From Corylus avellana (taxonomy: Eukaryota; Streptophyta; Magnoliopsida; Fagales; Betulaceae), in assembly GCF_901000735.1 (NCBI RefSeq), contig NC_081547.1:26399382-26463381 (forward strand): DNA of 64,000 nucleotides, given 5' to 3'. Within the stretch, counting starts at the first letter, position 1. Each line of letters begins with the position of its first letter. The notes beneath the pieces are model-generated. The model did not search any database. It had not been told where the DNA came from and saw nothing but the letters and a program-made list of their open reading frames with translations. The translations under genes and the position numbers were made by a program. Below are positions 1 to 11,900 of this stretch, in pieces.

Positions 1-21
1 CTAAAACTATAATGTTTTTAG

Positions 22-1278
22 GGAAGGATATTGTTGCTGTAGACAGCCCCCTTGGACGTTTGGGCCTGACAGTTTGCTATGATTTGAGATTCCCAGATCT
101 CTACCAGCAGCTTAGATTCCAACATGATGCGCAGGTATGAGTTGATTTCTTGGCTTTGTAGTTGAATACGTTGTGCTGAATCTGACACTTGCAAATCTGC
201 AGGTACTATTGGTACCTGCAGCTTTTACTAAAGTAACTGGTCAGGCACACTGGGAGATCCTTCTTCGTGCTCGTGCAATTGAGACTCAATGCTATGTATG
301 AACTTACTTTCACCTCCAGTATCAGAACGATTTTGTTCGAGCATTTGTAGTAAAATCAAGTCCATTGACATGCCCATCTTGTATGCTATGTTGCCCCCTA
401 CTGCTCCAATTTGAGAATGATTGCTGAATGCATCATCAGGTCATAGCTGCTGCACAAGCTGGAAAGAACAATGATAAAAGAGAAAGCTACGGTGACTCAT
501 TAATCATTGATCCATGGGGAACTGTAGTTGGTAGACTGCCTGGTGAGAACTAGGTCCTTTTGTACATCCTGAAGTTTCACCTTTGCACATTGGTGTGTTC
601 AACATCACTGATTCATCCTTCAAAATACAAGATGATGTCTAAGGATTATTGTTGGAGCAACCTTCTCTCCCTAAGACTGGCTTTTATATGTGAACTTATT
701 TTACAGAAAATGCTAATTTATTCGTTGGCATCACCTTTGGTGCCTGGTATATGCATACTGCTGCTGCGGCAACATTAATATTAACAGCTGGTTCTGTTTT
801 TCTGTTTCAGATAGACTGTCAACAGGGATTGCCGTAGCCGATATTGATTTCTCACTACTTGATTCAGTGAGAGCAAAGATACCAATTGCCAAGGTAAGCT
901 TTATGAATCTATCTCTGGAAACAAATTACCGTGAAATAAACAGAGACTCAATTTTTATTTTTATTTTTGATGACTAGATGATAGATGTGTTTAACTTAAA
1001 AGGAAATTTGTTTTTAAACTTGTGCGCCCAAGTGGGATTTAAACATGTGAATCTGTGTGCACCTTTGCACGGCCTCATGTGCATACATGTACCTTTATGC
1101 ACTCTCACAGGAGGTTGCCGGTGGTGAACTTTGTTGAATGTGTGATTCATATGCGTAGTGTTATTTTTTTTAAATCAATTTTTAGATTATAAAAGATGCC
1201 ATTTTTTCATGTTTCTAATCTAATATTCTTCTTCAGCAACGGAAGCCCATTGACTACTGGAAATCTGCATCACTATAA
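22..1278 (+). CDS. Nitrilase-superfamily amidase, deaminated-glutathione amidase (Nit1) type; 3' part only
   Basis: Five exons join in frame: 22-134, 203-295, 440-542, 811-893 and 1237-1278, giving the last 143 residues and a TAA stop. All junctions seen are GT-AG. The piece carries the superfamily nucleophile motif TVCYDLRFP and the conserved stretches [40 protein letters not shown] and [13 protein letters not shown]. The SYG-DPWGTVV pattern and the RKPIDYW tail fit Nit1-type enzymes, which hydrolyse deaminated glutathione (metabolite repair), better than omega-amidase (Nit2) or auxin-type nitrilases. The catalytic Glu and Lys and any transit peptide lie left of the window, so location in the cell cannot be judged. 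The acceptor at 20-21 follows a T-rich tract. An AATAAA at 1432-1437 is a plausible polyadenylation signal. Family assignment is secure; the Nit1 subtype is from memory. Confidence 0.9.
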
Positions 1279-1431
1279 ATTTTGGACCTGGTATATATCC
1301 TGTATTCCATGCAATCCAAATGGTACCCAGAGCCATTTGAAGCTTCCTTGTACTCTTTATGTAAGAAGACAAAACTGCTACTGCTCGAAGTTATGGGGAC
1401 GACAATACTATTATGGCATCTGAAATTGCAT

Positions 1432-1437
1432 AATAAA
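1432..1437 (+). terminator. Candidate polyadenylation signal of the amidase gene
   Basis: AATAAA lies 154 bases after the stop codon at 1278, a normal plant 3'UTR distance. A second AATAAA-like run occurs near 1543. The cleavage site is not defined. Confidence 0.4.
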
Positions 1438-3017
1438 GTTATTATATCCTTCACTGCGAGCTGTTAATAAGTGTCTCCTCTTCTGCATTTTTATACCTTG
1501 GATATTACCTTCTTGTATCTTTAAATTGGGAGGTGTTGACATAATAAAACTGGTTTTTACATGTATGTTGGCTTTACCTTTAGTTAAAGTATGGATGTGC
1601 GTAGTTCAAGTGATCGAACTTTATATGCTTCCTAGATGGTAAGTTATGATCCTAAGTATTTTGCTTTGGTACCATGTTTATATAGGCTCTTGAACACCTT
1701 CTCCTTACAAGCTGATTTTCAAATGTGAGTTTTACATTATTTTTGTTCTATTTGGTATTAGAGCAACCATCACGTCAAGTATAAGATCAAACCCAGCTCA
1801 TCAAGTATAAGACTGAGTGATTTGCGGCTTTGTGGCTGAATCACGGATGGGGCGTCCTTGAGAGGGCAACTACTTGTAAAAGAAAGGACCTATGAAGTTA
1901 GCGAGCTGGGAATGATGGTTCGTTGGGATGTTAGTTGCAGAGTGTGATGAATATTACAATCGTAAGTGTCTCACAATGGTTAAGTGTAATGTTAACTATG
2001 TGTATATAAACTCTTAGACACTTTTCATTTTAAGCTAATTTTTAATGAGTTCTACATATTAATAAATATCTGAATCAATCATCTCTATGTTTATATTTCC
2101 TATGCCCTGGAGGAATACTTTTGAAAGTGGATTATAAGTAAGTGCCTTCTGATGTCATTGATGCTACTTTTAATCTCGATCTAGCTACCTTTTTATTTTA
2201 AGTCTTCCTCTTTATGTAAGCATCTGATCAATTTAACTTTGTTGGGTCTCCACTGATGAATGATTTATATTACCCTTGATTAAAAGCTCAAACTCACATG
2301 AGAAAAGTGTTAGCTATATATCTAAGTTATTATTCTAATTTGTTAAATAATTATTTATCCAAAAAACTTGAAGTTCATATAAAAGTGTGAAAAATTAATT
2401 ATTTAATTATCACTTTAACACGCTCATCTTACATGTGGACTCAAACTCTTCCATTATAAGTGAAACCCGATACATAAAGTATTTATTTAAAATGAAAGGT
2501 GAATAATGAAGACAATGGTTGAATTCAAGACATTTGTTCTGTTATCATGTTAAATCATCACTTATAACTTTTGAGATAAGTAGTAATATATATAACACGC
2601 ACAGAGTTTTTTAGAATTATTTACCTCATCTAATAACTTATTAATACAGGATTTAACACCCATAAACTTCTTTATAATTTACTCTCTCCATGTGCAAATT
2701 AATAACTTCAGAGGGTATCGCAACCAAAGACCATATTTTTTAATTTTTGGAATTGTAATAACAAAGTTAATTCATATTCAATATAGTGCCAACAATTCAG
2801 TCGGGGATACTTTTTCATCTGGATAGTGGATAAGGATCACACAAAGTTATTTCATATCCAATATAATATAGTGCCAACAAATCCCTGTTCGGGTCTGAAA
2901 AATTTGGCCGAAGGATTTGATCAAATTATTTCGGGAAATGTTAAAGGCCCAACTATTTTGCTCAATAAATAGTCAATGTTTGCTTCTTTTTTTTGTAATT
3001 TAAAAAATAAAAAATAA

Positions 3018-3171
3018 ATGTCTGAAGCAATAATATTTTTTTTGGTCTTTTTTTTTTGTATTTTTTTTTTAAAATGTCATTATTATGAAAAAAAAATACT
3101 ATTTTTCTTTTTTTTAAAAAAACACCAAAAAAAAAAAAAGGACCAAAAATAAATATTATTGCTTCAGACAT
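3018..3171. repeat. Inverted repeat (hairpin) with a 20-bp perfect core
   Basis: The core ATGTCTGAAGCAATAATATT at 3018-3037 recurs as its exact complement at 3152-3171. Around it the arms continue through imperfectly paired T-rich and A-rich runs, with TTTGGTC matching GACCAAA. The loop side is about 60-100 bases of homopolymer-rich DNA. It could be a foldback MITE or a siRNA-producing hairpin. No target-site duplication was found. Confidence 0.7.
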
Positions 3172-3370
3172 TTTTTTCATCTTTTTTTTTTAAAAAAAAA
3201 AAAAAAATTACAAAAGATGGCAAAAGTTGGACACTTGTTGTATCATCCCTCAATTATTTCATATTAAAATGACTTTTTCAACTGACTGGAAGCAGTGGGA
3301 ATCTAAACTTTCTCAAAGTGATATGCATTTAAAATGCCTTTAATTTTAACTTCCTTTTATGTCTCCTCTT

Positions 3371-3380
3371 CTTTATATCC
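3371..3380 (+). promoter_or_regulatory. TATA-like box upstream of the ATS3-like gene
   Basis: CTTTATATCC sits about 100 bases before the ATG at 3480. A start site near 3405 would give a leader of about 75 bases. The call rests on spacing and sequence only. Confidence 0.4.
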
Positions 3381-3479
3381 TTAGAGAATCTAGCTAAAGA
3401 AGACCTTCCCATTGCAGTATAAGTATACGAGAGTTTCACTCACTAGATTTTCAGACAAGAACAACAACATCCTCTTCCC

Positions 3480-4053
3480 ATGAAGATGATCAAAACAAGC
3501 ATTCTGATCATTTTCATTGTCTCTATCATTTTCCCACCTGCCTTTGGAAACAAGCCAAACGACCAGGCACTCCAAGGACCCCACAGAAATTGCTCCTACT
3601 CAGTTGAGATTGAGACAACCTGTGCACCATCTGCAGAAACTGCAGATCATGTGAGCGTCAGATTTCAGCGACTCACTTGGAAATTTGATCATTGTGAAGC
3701 ATCTGAAGAATCCCAAGTTGATATATGCTCCAAAAGACGGCTCAAAGCAGCAGCAGGGTGGTGGTGCATACGGTGGGTTCCAGCGCTGTGCCATTGACAT
3801 GTTTGAGGCAAGTGGTGCATGCATGCGGCAAAGGGTCTGCTCTCTGTACCTCAAGAAAGTCGGGTCGGATGATTGGAGACCCGGTTGGGTGAAGGTGCTC
3901 CATCATCAGGATCCGGATGATGGTGGGGATGCAGTGCCAGTTTCTTACATGTTCTACTTCAGGACATTTGTGCCAGAAAATGTGTGGTATGGGTTTGATT
4001 ACTGTCACTCAAGAGGGGGTTTGATGCCTCATGCTGCAGGTTTTGGTGGGTAA
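3480..4053 (+). pseudogene. ATS3 / embryo-specific protein 3 (PLAT-like) gene with a 1-base frameshift
   Basis: The ATG at 3480 opens a signal peptide (MKMIKTSILIIFIVSIIFPP..) followed by the family's first cysteine motif (NCSYSVEIETTC) and DHVSVRF. At 3666 the frame must shift by one base: skipping that C gives SDSLGNLIIVKHLKNP and then an uninterrupted frame to the TAA at 4051-4053, with the family motifs CAIDMFEASGACM, VCSLYLKK, DDWRPGWVKV, FYFRTFVPENVWYGFDYC. Read straight through, the first frame continues as unrelated sequence and stops at 3797. Repaired in concept, the protein would be about 190 aa, near the family size, with cysteines intact. ATS3 proteins are secreted, seed- or embryo-expressed plant proteins with a PLAT/LH2-type beta sandwich. 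No GT-AG intron restores the frame; an 18-base GT..AG stretch (3651-3668) does not fix it. Either the gene is a recent pseudogene or the base is an assembly or sequencing error. Confidence 0.8.
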
Positions 4054-5990
4054 GGACTAGTTTTTGATCAGATGTATCAAAATAATTAGCCTTCCAAGGC
4101 TGCTTGGTTTTTGTGAAGAACTTCTCAAGTCTCTAGATCTCAGTGTTAAGTTTTTAGTAGATTCTCTCAGGTTTTCTAATTTTTCTTTTTGGAGTGCAAA
4201 TCAATCATCAGCTAGGGCATTATTGCTCAAAGCAATTGCTTAAGGAATGCATAAGTTGACCATAGCGCCAATAGTTTGATTTGCATAATAACTAAAAGAT
4301 GAAGTCTAGGACTCTAGGTGAGTATTACTGGCGCAAAAAAAGTCTAGGCAAGAAATAGGGATTGGAATCACTTATAATTAGTTGTCTAAATTAATTATTA
4401 TTCCGGCAACCCCATAGAGAGGGGGTTACAAAAGGATAGGTGAGTCCTGCACCCATGCTTAAGGACGGAGTCGGAAATTATTATAGGTAGTTGCTCGGAG
4501 TCAAAAAAAATTTGCTACTAGGGCCGGTTACCTTATAATTTTTTTTTTTTTTTTTTTTACCTTAAAATTTTGTTGTTATTATGAATTGTTGGAGGGCCAT
4601 AGCCAATACCAATTCCCTCCTCCCTGCCTACACCAGTGTTGTCCGAGGTAAGTGCGACCCATAATTCCATTTATGTGGGGCTGCCTGAATTGCAAGCAAA
4701 TCGAATAATCCCAATTTGTATGAAATTTATATCCTAGTAGAAAAGAAACCTAATTTTATTTTTTTTATTATTATTTTTTTTTAACAGTGTAGAGGAACTC
4801 TAATAAAACGATAGGCCTATATATAACATCAATGGATGAATTTGAAGAAAACAAGGAAAACCTCCCTACGTGAAATGTCAACTATACCCTTTAAAAGATT
4901 ATCAAAAAAAAATTCAGTGGTTGAGGGGGACAGTGTTTTGCATTTTTATTTATTTATTTATTTTTAATTTTTTACAGTATAATTGATATTTTATGTAATA
5001 TATTTTCTATTTGGAAATTGAACAAAAATCTTATGAAATGATCATATTGAAAAATGACTAAAACCCAATATTACTATTAGATAAAAAAAAAAATTTGAAA
5101 AAAAATAAATAATAAATTGATCAAGAGTCAAGACTATGAATAGTTAATTATAGTCTCCAAGAAGTAGCTCAATCGGCTGTAACCATGCATAATGAAGCAA
5201 AAGTCACTAGTTTGAATCCCCTTCTCTCCCTCTTGTGCGGACATACCAAAAAAAATGAATAGCTAATTATATTTTTTCCTATATTTTACTAATGGAAAAA
5301 TTTGCTGTTACATGAAAATTTTGCTGTTACATGGACGCTACATGACACTTTTATCCCACCTCTTGTTTATTGAACAATATATGCTACTTTTTGGGAAGAT
5401 CTTTGTTTTTTAACAAGAAATCAACTCCAAACACAAAACACTCAAAATCACTTTCACATTTATTCTCACATCATTTTACTTTTTTCTTAAAAAAAAAAAA
5501 CTAGCTTGTGAAAAGTAGTTTTATCCTTTTTTATGATTGCCATACCAGCATATCTACATCTTTTTATGAGAAATCTTGTTGTCGTTTACGGGCAACATTA
5601 ACCTGTTCATGCTTCCAACGACGCCCTATTAATTGTCGTTTTTGCGCAGTGGCAGCCTTCTTCTACCTGTTGTTCTTAAGGGGAGCGCCAAAACAAACAG
5701 CTAAAGAAGAGAAAGGGGAAAGAAAGCATTCTTCTTCCAAGAGAGACATTGAAATGAATTGCAAAGACAATTCTCCTGGTATTGCTAAGCTGGTAAACCA
5801 ACTACATACAATTATGTGAACTGGCCAATCACAAAAGAATCACGGTATGTTTCTTTTACTCCTAATCAAAACCTTTAAAAAAGAAAAAGGAAAAGAAAGA
5901 AAATGTACGTTCAGAAGCAAGAAGAGCCTCAAAGCACAAAGTACAAGTATAGGACTATTATGAACAGTGTGATAATCCAGCTTTCCGGCA
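4054..5990. other. Intergenic DNA with one SINE and homopolymer tracts
   Basis: Apart from the SINE at 5153-5255 there are T runs near 4534-4557 and 4758-4782 and an unclassified moderately GC-rich stretch at 4390-4680. No gene was recognised. The 103-codon open frame at 5508-5819 has no recognisable family and is not called. The stretch before 5990 is probably 3'UTR of the coiled-coil gene on the minus strand. Confidence 0.45.
5153..5255 (+). mobile_element. tRNA-derived SINE with target-site duplication
   Basis: A-box-like TAGCTCAATCGG and B-box-like AGTTTGAATCC sit in the 5' half, and the 3' end is CTTGTGCGGACATACC plus an A tail. The element lies between near-identical 16-bp copies, TGAATAGTTAATTATA at 5137-5152 and TGAATAGCTAATTATA at 5256-5271. 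Related copies lie at 39902-40013 and, on the minus strand, about 53330-53438. Confidence 0.8.
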
Positions 5991-8900
5991 TCATTCCAGC
6001 AGGAAATCTTGCAAAGAATCAGGGCTGGCAAGAAGGTCAAAAGGTTTTTTCACTAGGGTGTCTTTTAGGATTGTAATCTGGCCTTCCTTTAGAAGCACGT
6101 CTTCATCAAGGGCATCTATCTTCTTCTTCAATGCATGAACCTCTGAGTTCAATAGCATATTCCTCTCACTGTATTGCTTCACTTCCTCCCATATCAAATC
6201 TCTCTCTTCTGAAACTTTTGGCAATATCGCTCTCATAGTCGTTATTTCCTTTAAAGATTCTTGAAGGTTGCTTTGAAGCTGGTTTATGTTCTCATCCTTC
6301 TTCAGCATCTGTTATAAAGAGAAAATAAATTATTTTTGAAGTTTGACAAGGGAAAGACTTGGAACAAGTGGTAAAAGACTTTCAGAATCAAAGGCGCAAT
6401 ACTGTAAAAATTCATTAAACATCAATTCTTTAGGGAATATAGAAGAGGAGTTATCCATTTGTTAAGTACAGTTACTCTTGAAAGAGTAACAGAAACTTCA
6501 TGGGACATAAACAGAGTTAAAAAACATATACAAGAGTGTTGTTACACATGCTTTATGGTGCCGACTGCTGGGCAGTTGAGAAAGGCATCCCAAAAATGAG
6601 TATGATGACAATGGGGAAGTTTATGTGGATGATTGGCAAGAAAAAAAAGATGGAATAAGATGCAATTGCCAGCTCTTTGAGGAGTTAAAGGTTTTGTGAA
6701 TGGAGTTGAGGTTGGGAAAAAGTTCATTATTTTGTTGATTTTGGTCCTAGGACTGATGATTAACCTGATAAGAAAGCCATTGGAAACTTAATGAGGTATT
6801 ATGTTTCATAAGTGATATACTGCAAAAACCCATTCACATGTTATGTTATCTATGTGGGTCTATTCCACCAGAATGCATCTTACTTGCACTAAATTTTGGT
6901 CATATTTTAAACGTATTAAATTCTGTTTATGTCAAAAAAAAAAAAAAAACAAACAAAACAAAACAAAAAAAAGAAGTTAGACTCACAAGTTACAAACAAG
7001 TTGGTACAATACAAACGAGTAATATAAAAGTAAACAACATGCATACACAATCACATAGAGATTAATGGCATTACACATAAAATTTCCAAAACAGAGATGG
7101 AAGAAAGAATCACCTGAAGTTCAAGATCCCTCATCTTGTGAGTGACACAGGAAAGGTTGTCAAGTGCATTTTGGACTTCAAATCTGAGGATGTCATTGCC
7201 TCTTACTGCTGTCGCAAGTTCAGCTTGCAACTGCTCAACTTCCAGCTCTTTAGAATACAACTTCTCTCGTAATAGACTAGTTAGTAAAGTTTCTGCTTTA
7301 AGCTCAGATTTTATAACATCCTATATATGAGAAAAAACAGCAACAAGCACATCAATGAGAAAACAACTAACCACCCACAGATCAATTCAAGCAAACGTAT
7401 TAATAAGGACATTAAAAAGCATTAAGAGGTAATAAACAATGAAACTTTATATTCTGCATCCTTGATCCAAAATTTAACAACAATTTAAGCAGCAATTTAC
7501 CTCTGAAGTTTGATCATTTGGTTGCACTGGTCCATCAGTATCGATGCACTTTGACTGTAATTTAGAAGCAGTCGGAGTGGACTTCTCATGCAACAAAGAA
7601 GATATCATCTGCAAACTCCTTGTTAGGCTCTCAGTCCCACGCTTAAATCCTTGAAGTTTCACCTCGGTTTCAACAAAAAATTGTGCATCTAAACCATTCT
7701 TGATAACTTCCACACCCTGCTTAGCATCTGGAAGAAGTTGGCCTGCTTTCCCTTTTATGAATTCCAGTAACTTTGAACATAATTGGGTGCTCTCATTTAG
7801 CATTGACAGCCCTTGATTCTGTAGGCAACAGGTGCGGTTCCACAATTCCTTGTCAAGCTTGAAAGTTAAAGCAATACACTCTTTCCCATTACCTTTTAAG
7901 CGGTTTAACAAGTTTATATTCTCACGTCGAAGAGAATCAACTTCAAGCCCAAAAGATTCCAACTCCCGTCTCAAAGCAAGTTCTACTCCTGTCAACCTCA
8001 TTTGCTCCATCTGTAATTTCTTCACATGCTTATCAAAGTTCTCCACCGTTTGAAACTTCCCAAGTTTTTCACTAAAACCTTCTCGCAACCCATCAATTGT
8101 CTTCTCTTGTTCACTGCAAGTTCTTAGTAATCTTGTAATGGATTTATGCAACTCTTTGCACTCTTTATCCTTCTCTTCAAAGATTTTTTGGATGCATTCC
8201 CGATCTTCTTCTGCTGCTCTATATTTCTCTTGTAATTCAGAGAGATTTTGTCGTAAATCTTGATTCTCCTCTTTTATTTCCCCAACCTTTGTATTCAGGT
8301 CCTGAAGCTGTTGCTCTGAATTTATTATAATGCTTCTGTTCTCTCTTTCCCTCTCGTTAAAAGAAGAAACTTCCCTTTGAAGTGAGACATTATGCTCTGC
8401 AAGCTCTCTAACTCGCTCACGAAGCCTCTGCTCTTCTGACTGAAATCTCTCAAGCTTGAATGACCAGTCACCCGACCTTCTGTCTAGCTCCTTCTCCAAT
8501 CCTGTCTGCAGTTCATTCTTCTCCTTCTCTAGTCGCTGGGTTCGAGACTCCAATTCTGCCTTTGTCCATCTGAGTTCTTCCTTAGCAGAAGCCCTCTCAG
8601 CAATTTGAGACTGTAAAAGGCTTGAAACCTCAACTGCCAAGCTTATCCTCTCTTCTGTTAAGTTTCTAATTGTTTGAATCAACGATGGTACATCAAACCC
8701 ACTATCTTGAAGAAAGCTTTCCTGCTCAAGTTCTTCAGAAAAAACCATGAGCCTTTCCTCAGCTTCTTTGGATCTTATTCTTAGTTCTACATCAACGTCA
8801 TCTTCAATTTCATCGGAGTTCACATCCACACTTTTACCACCGTGAAAAAGGTTCTGTCTTGGGAAGCCTGCGTTATCCTCCCCATGATACCCGTTAGCTG

Positions 8901-9998
8901 TTTCATATGGTTCATCCAATGGATAAATTTTCTGCGCAACCACATCTGAGTTCGAATTGAAGTGCCCATCCAAGGATCTACCATAAACATCTTCAATCGT
9001 GATTGGAGTATCATGCTCAAACTCCTTTGAACTTGATTTGGGGAAAACATTAGACTGTGAGAGTCTTTCAATAACATTCTTCGCAAGTCTCCGTGGAGAT
9101 TCATGCCCAAATCCACTTTCTGCCCATTCTTTAGGCGAGAACCGAAGCCGAGAACTTTTGACTTCCCTAAATGAATGAGCCCTTGGTTTCTCTTTGACAC
9201 TATCTGTTGGTGAAGTAGGTGCCAAATACTGAACTCGTGGGGGAAGCCTCCCAGCATTTCCAGTATAATTTCTCTGAGAAGAACTGTTATTAGTCCTGCT
9301 TCTTTCTTCCTGCTGTTCTCCATCAATGTAGCGGTCCACAATCTTACTCGAAATATTACTAGAGCAAATGGATGACGAATCATTATAGGTTCTGGAAGAA
9401 CCAGCAGAACCAGGCCTCTCTAATCTGTGTGCATTTTGAATAGCTGGCTCTTCAAGTCGTTTTTCCTTATATTGCCTCTTAGGAGTAACAGTCCGACAAC
9501 TAGCACATAAAGGTAGCCTAGTAAAGTTAGTCTCAAAAAAAAAAAAAACAAATTCTAATATACCAGGTTTCCCAACATGATAAATATAATTTTTCCAAGC
9601 TCATGAGGTTCATATGAATTAGCTGGTCTATAGACTCACCGAGATGAATGACCACATTGGTTATGTAGAGTACTGCTTGTACTACTAGAAGGAGATCTAC
9701 TTCGATCATTCAAGCAAGAAAAATCGATTTGTCCCAGCCCACCACCAAAGGCAGCTGATGACAATGAGCGGCTCCTTCTAAGACCTGAACTGGTACTGGA
9801 GCTTTTGCAATCGGATGCATGCTTTCGAGATTTGGAAAACAGGTTCCTAGGACTCCTATAGCTATTCTCAGCTTTGTCATTAGCCCCACTTTCCAAGGAG
9901 TTCTCCCAATAAACTTGCTTATCTGTTGATTGTGGAGGAACCCCGTTGTTGTTTCCATTGCTAGATGCAGATGATCTGAAAAAGAATAGCTTCTTCAT
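5991..9998 (-). CDS. Long coiled-coil protein, 966 aa, four exons, function unknown
   Basis: Minus-strand exons 9998-9640, 9517-7501, 7320-7114 and 6308-5991 join in frame (split Arg codon CG|G at the first junction) from the MKKLFFFRSS start to a TGA stop. The first ~200 residues are Ser/Arg-rich and low complexity (LRRSRSLSSAAFGG, RSRSPSSSTSSTL) with a conserved-looking CASCRTVTPKRQYKEKRLEEP segment. From about residue 310 to the end the protein is charged heptad-type sequence (ELRIRSKEAEERLMVFSEEL, WTKAELESRTQRLEKEKNEL), i.e. long coiled coils. No motor, kinase or membrane segment was seen. From memory it resembles the plant At3g55060/At2g39300 group, usually labelled CAP-Gly-linker-like or myosin-like; a cytoskeletal or scaffold role is only inference. 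It is divergently arranged with the MAEA gene, 4.1 kb between start codons. Confidence 0.85.
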
Positions 9999-11900
9999 GA
10001 GTATGTTCAGCAGGAACTGCTAATTGTAGTTCATGAAAGTTTCCAGCCTTCAGTCGTGATCTTTTAGGCCAAGCTCTCAAAAAGATGAGATCTTACTGAA
10101 CCTGGAATTAAACAAAAGAAACACAAACCCACACAAACATCACTGAGATTGCTGGGAAGAGAAGGAATTAAAATAAATCTTGATTCAGAGACACAACTCA
10201 TGCAAGCTCATTAATAAAGGGTTTTTTATTTTTATTTTTTATTTTAAACTAGAGAAAAAGAGAGCACGCAGCAAGAGAGTAATAATTATGAGAGTAACCT
10301 GAAGAACTGAAAAGAAAAGCAATAACAATGGCTGGAATAATAGCGTTCATATATTGGCCAAGATACTAAATTAAAGGTTGAAAACCCGAGTCCCCAACCC
10401 ACAACAGATTGTCTTCATGTCAGTGGGAGAAAATTTTAAACATATATCATGCCCTTCAAAAAGATTATTTTGTACAAATCCCAACAACAACAACAAAAAA
10501 AATCCTCCATTGCCAAGGCGACCAAACAAGAAGCATGTTTACAAAATAAATTACACGAGGATTTACTCCCCACAAGCAAAAATAAATAAATAAACAAAAA
10601 AAACTATATTACACATATTTAGAAAAAAGAAAAAGAACAAAACAAAACTAAGAAATTCAACCCAATAACTTTCAGCTATTTCCATGGTTTGACACACATC
10701 TAAATGTCAAAAAAAAACTTCAACATACGGCCAACAGTAAAGTAGAAGCACTGCACAGAAAATTGGAAGGAAAAAAGAAAAAGGACAATGTCAAGAAGAC
10801 AAGAAGTTCTTCATACGTTTTTACCCACAAAGAAATCCCTGAAGCAGATAACAAAACACCAATAAATGAGACTATAAACTACTCCTGCACCCACCAAATT
10901 ATAAAAACAAAAAAAACAAAACAAAACAAATAAATAAACTGAACAAAGTTTCTCTAGGAATTATTTTATCAGAACGTTAACAAGAGGGCTGCAAGAGCTT
11001 CGGATACTCTTGCCAACGACTAGTTTGACATACCAATTAAATATACGATTACAAAAAGTAAAGGGAAAAAGAAAAATATTTAAAACAAAATTAGAATTAG
11101 AAGGAAAAAAAAAAAAAAGAACCATGTCACGATGTCAGAGAAATTTAAAGCATAAATTTCAGCAACGTTCCTCTGTCGCCGAAAATCATTAAAAAAAATA
11201 ATAATAATCAAGAAACAGAATCAAGATACAAATGTGTCAGAGCCAAGCTCGTGACCATGATGACCAAATTACCCTCATCATTCTCGTTTCCTTAAAACCC
11301 TAAAACCTTTTCTCCACCACACTCTGACACCAAAAAGGATCAAATAATTTAAGGCTTTTCGCGACTCGATAAGATCGAGGCGTTTCCATCATAATCCACC
11401 TAAAAGACTCCGAATTCTCAATCAATTCTGCAACTAGAACTCCAAAAAAAAAGAGGGAGAGGAGGAACTAAACTCTGTTTGGTTGCTCAGAAACTAACTG
11501 AGAAAAGAAAATAGAACATTAAAAAACTCAAAAAAAAAAAGGACTTACAAGTTCCAAACCGCTTTTCTCTTCAAACGGTCAAGAAAATTCGTTCTACAAC
11601 TTTTCTTGCAAAAGAAAGTGAAGCCAATAAAGCAAAGAAAAAAGAAATACAACAAAAAATTAAAAGAAAACAACAAAGAAACTCTCAGGCTAAGAGTTAC
11701 TAACTTACCATTACTGGTCGAATGCTTATCTCACAGAATTCAAAATTCAAACAAAAATACAACTCAGCATCCCGAATTATCAGGGAAATTGATTTCGGAG
11801 AGAGAGAGAGAGAGTTTACTGAATCGGAGAGTGACTTAACGGCGTTAGGCGGCCGGCGTTTTAAATTGAACCAGTGAGATTTGACGGTGACAACGATTTA
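9999..11900 (-). other. Probable 5'UTR and leader introns of the coiled-coil gene
   Basis: No coding signal on either strand. Reading the minus strand, a CT-rich tract at 11801-11814 and an upstream purine-rich segment near 11830-11990 suggest transcription starts around 11.8-11.9 kb. An acceptor-like TTTAATTCCAG near 10101 would splice a leader exon about 100 bases before the ATG. The rest is A-rich (plus strand) intron-like DNA. Leader structure is inferred, not proven. Confidence 0.4.

Larger units (their letters stand above)
1450..3400. other. Intergenic DNA, AT-rich, with dispersed repeat and hairpin
   Basis: No coding signal was seen. About 2290-2600 resembles, in reverse orientation, the dispersed repeat also found near 35430-35690 and 51300-52270 (shared pieces such as CACATG..GAC..CAAACTC and TTAATTATTTAATTAT). 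2960-3230 is a low-complexity inverted repeat, listed separately. Confidence 0.5.

Noticed and set aside
3651..3668. 18-base GT..AG segment as a mini-intron repairing the ATS3 frame
   Set aside because: Too short for a plant intron, and removing a multiple of three leaves the wrong frame.
5183..5215. Possible tRNA gene from A and B box motifs
   Set aside because: No cloverleaf or acceptor stem; A tail and target-site duplications show a SINE.
8820..9383. 187-codon minus-strand open frame within the coiled-coil gene
   Set aside because: It is an off-frame shadow of exon 2, whose own frame is longer and continuous with the other exons.
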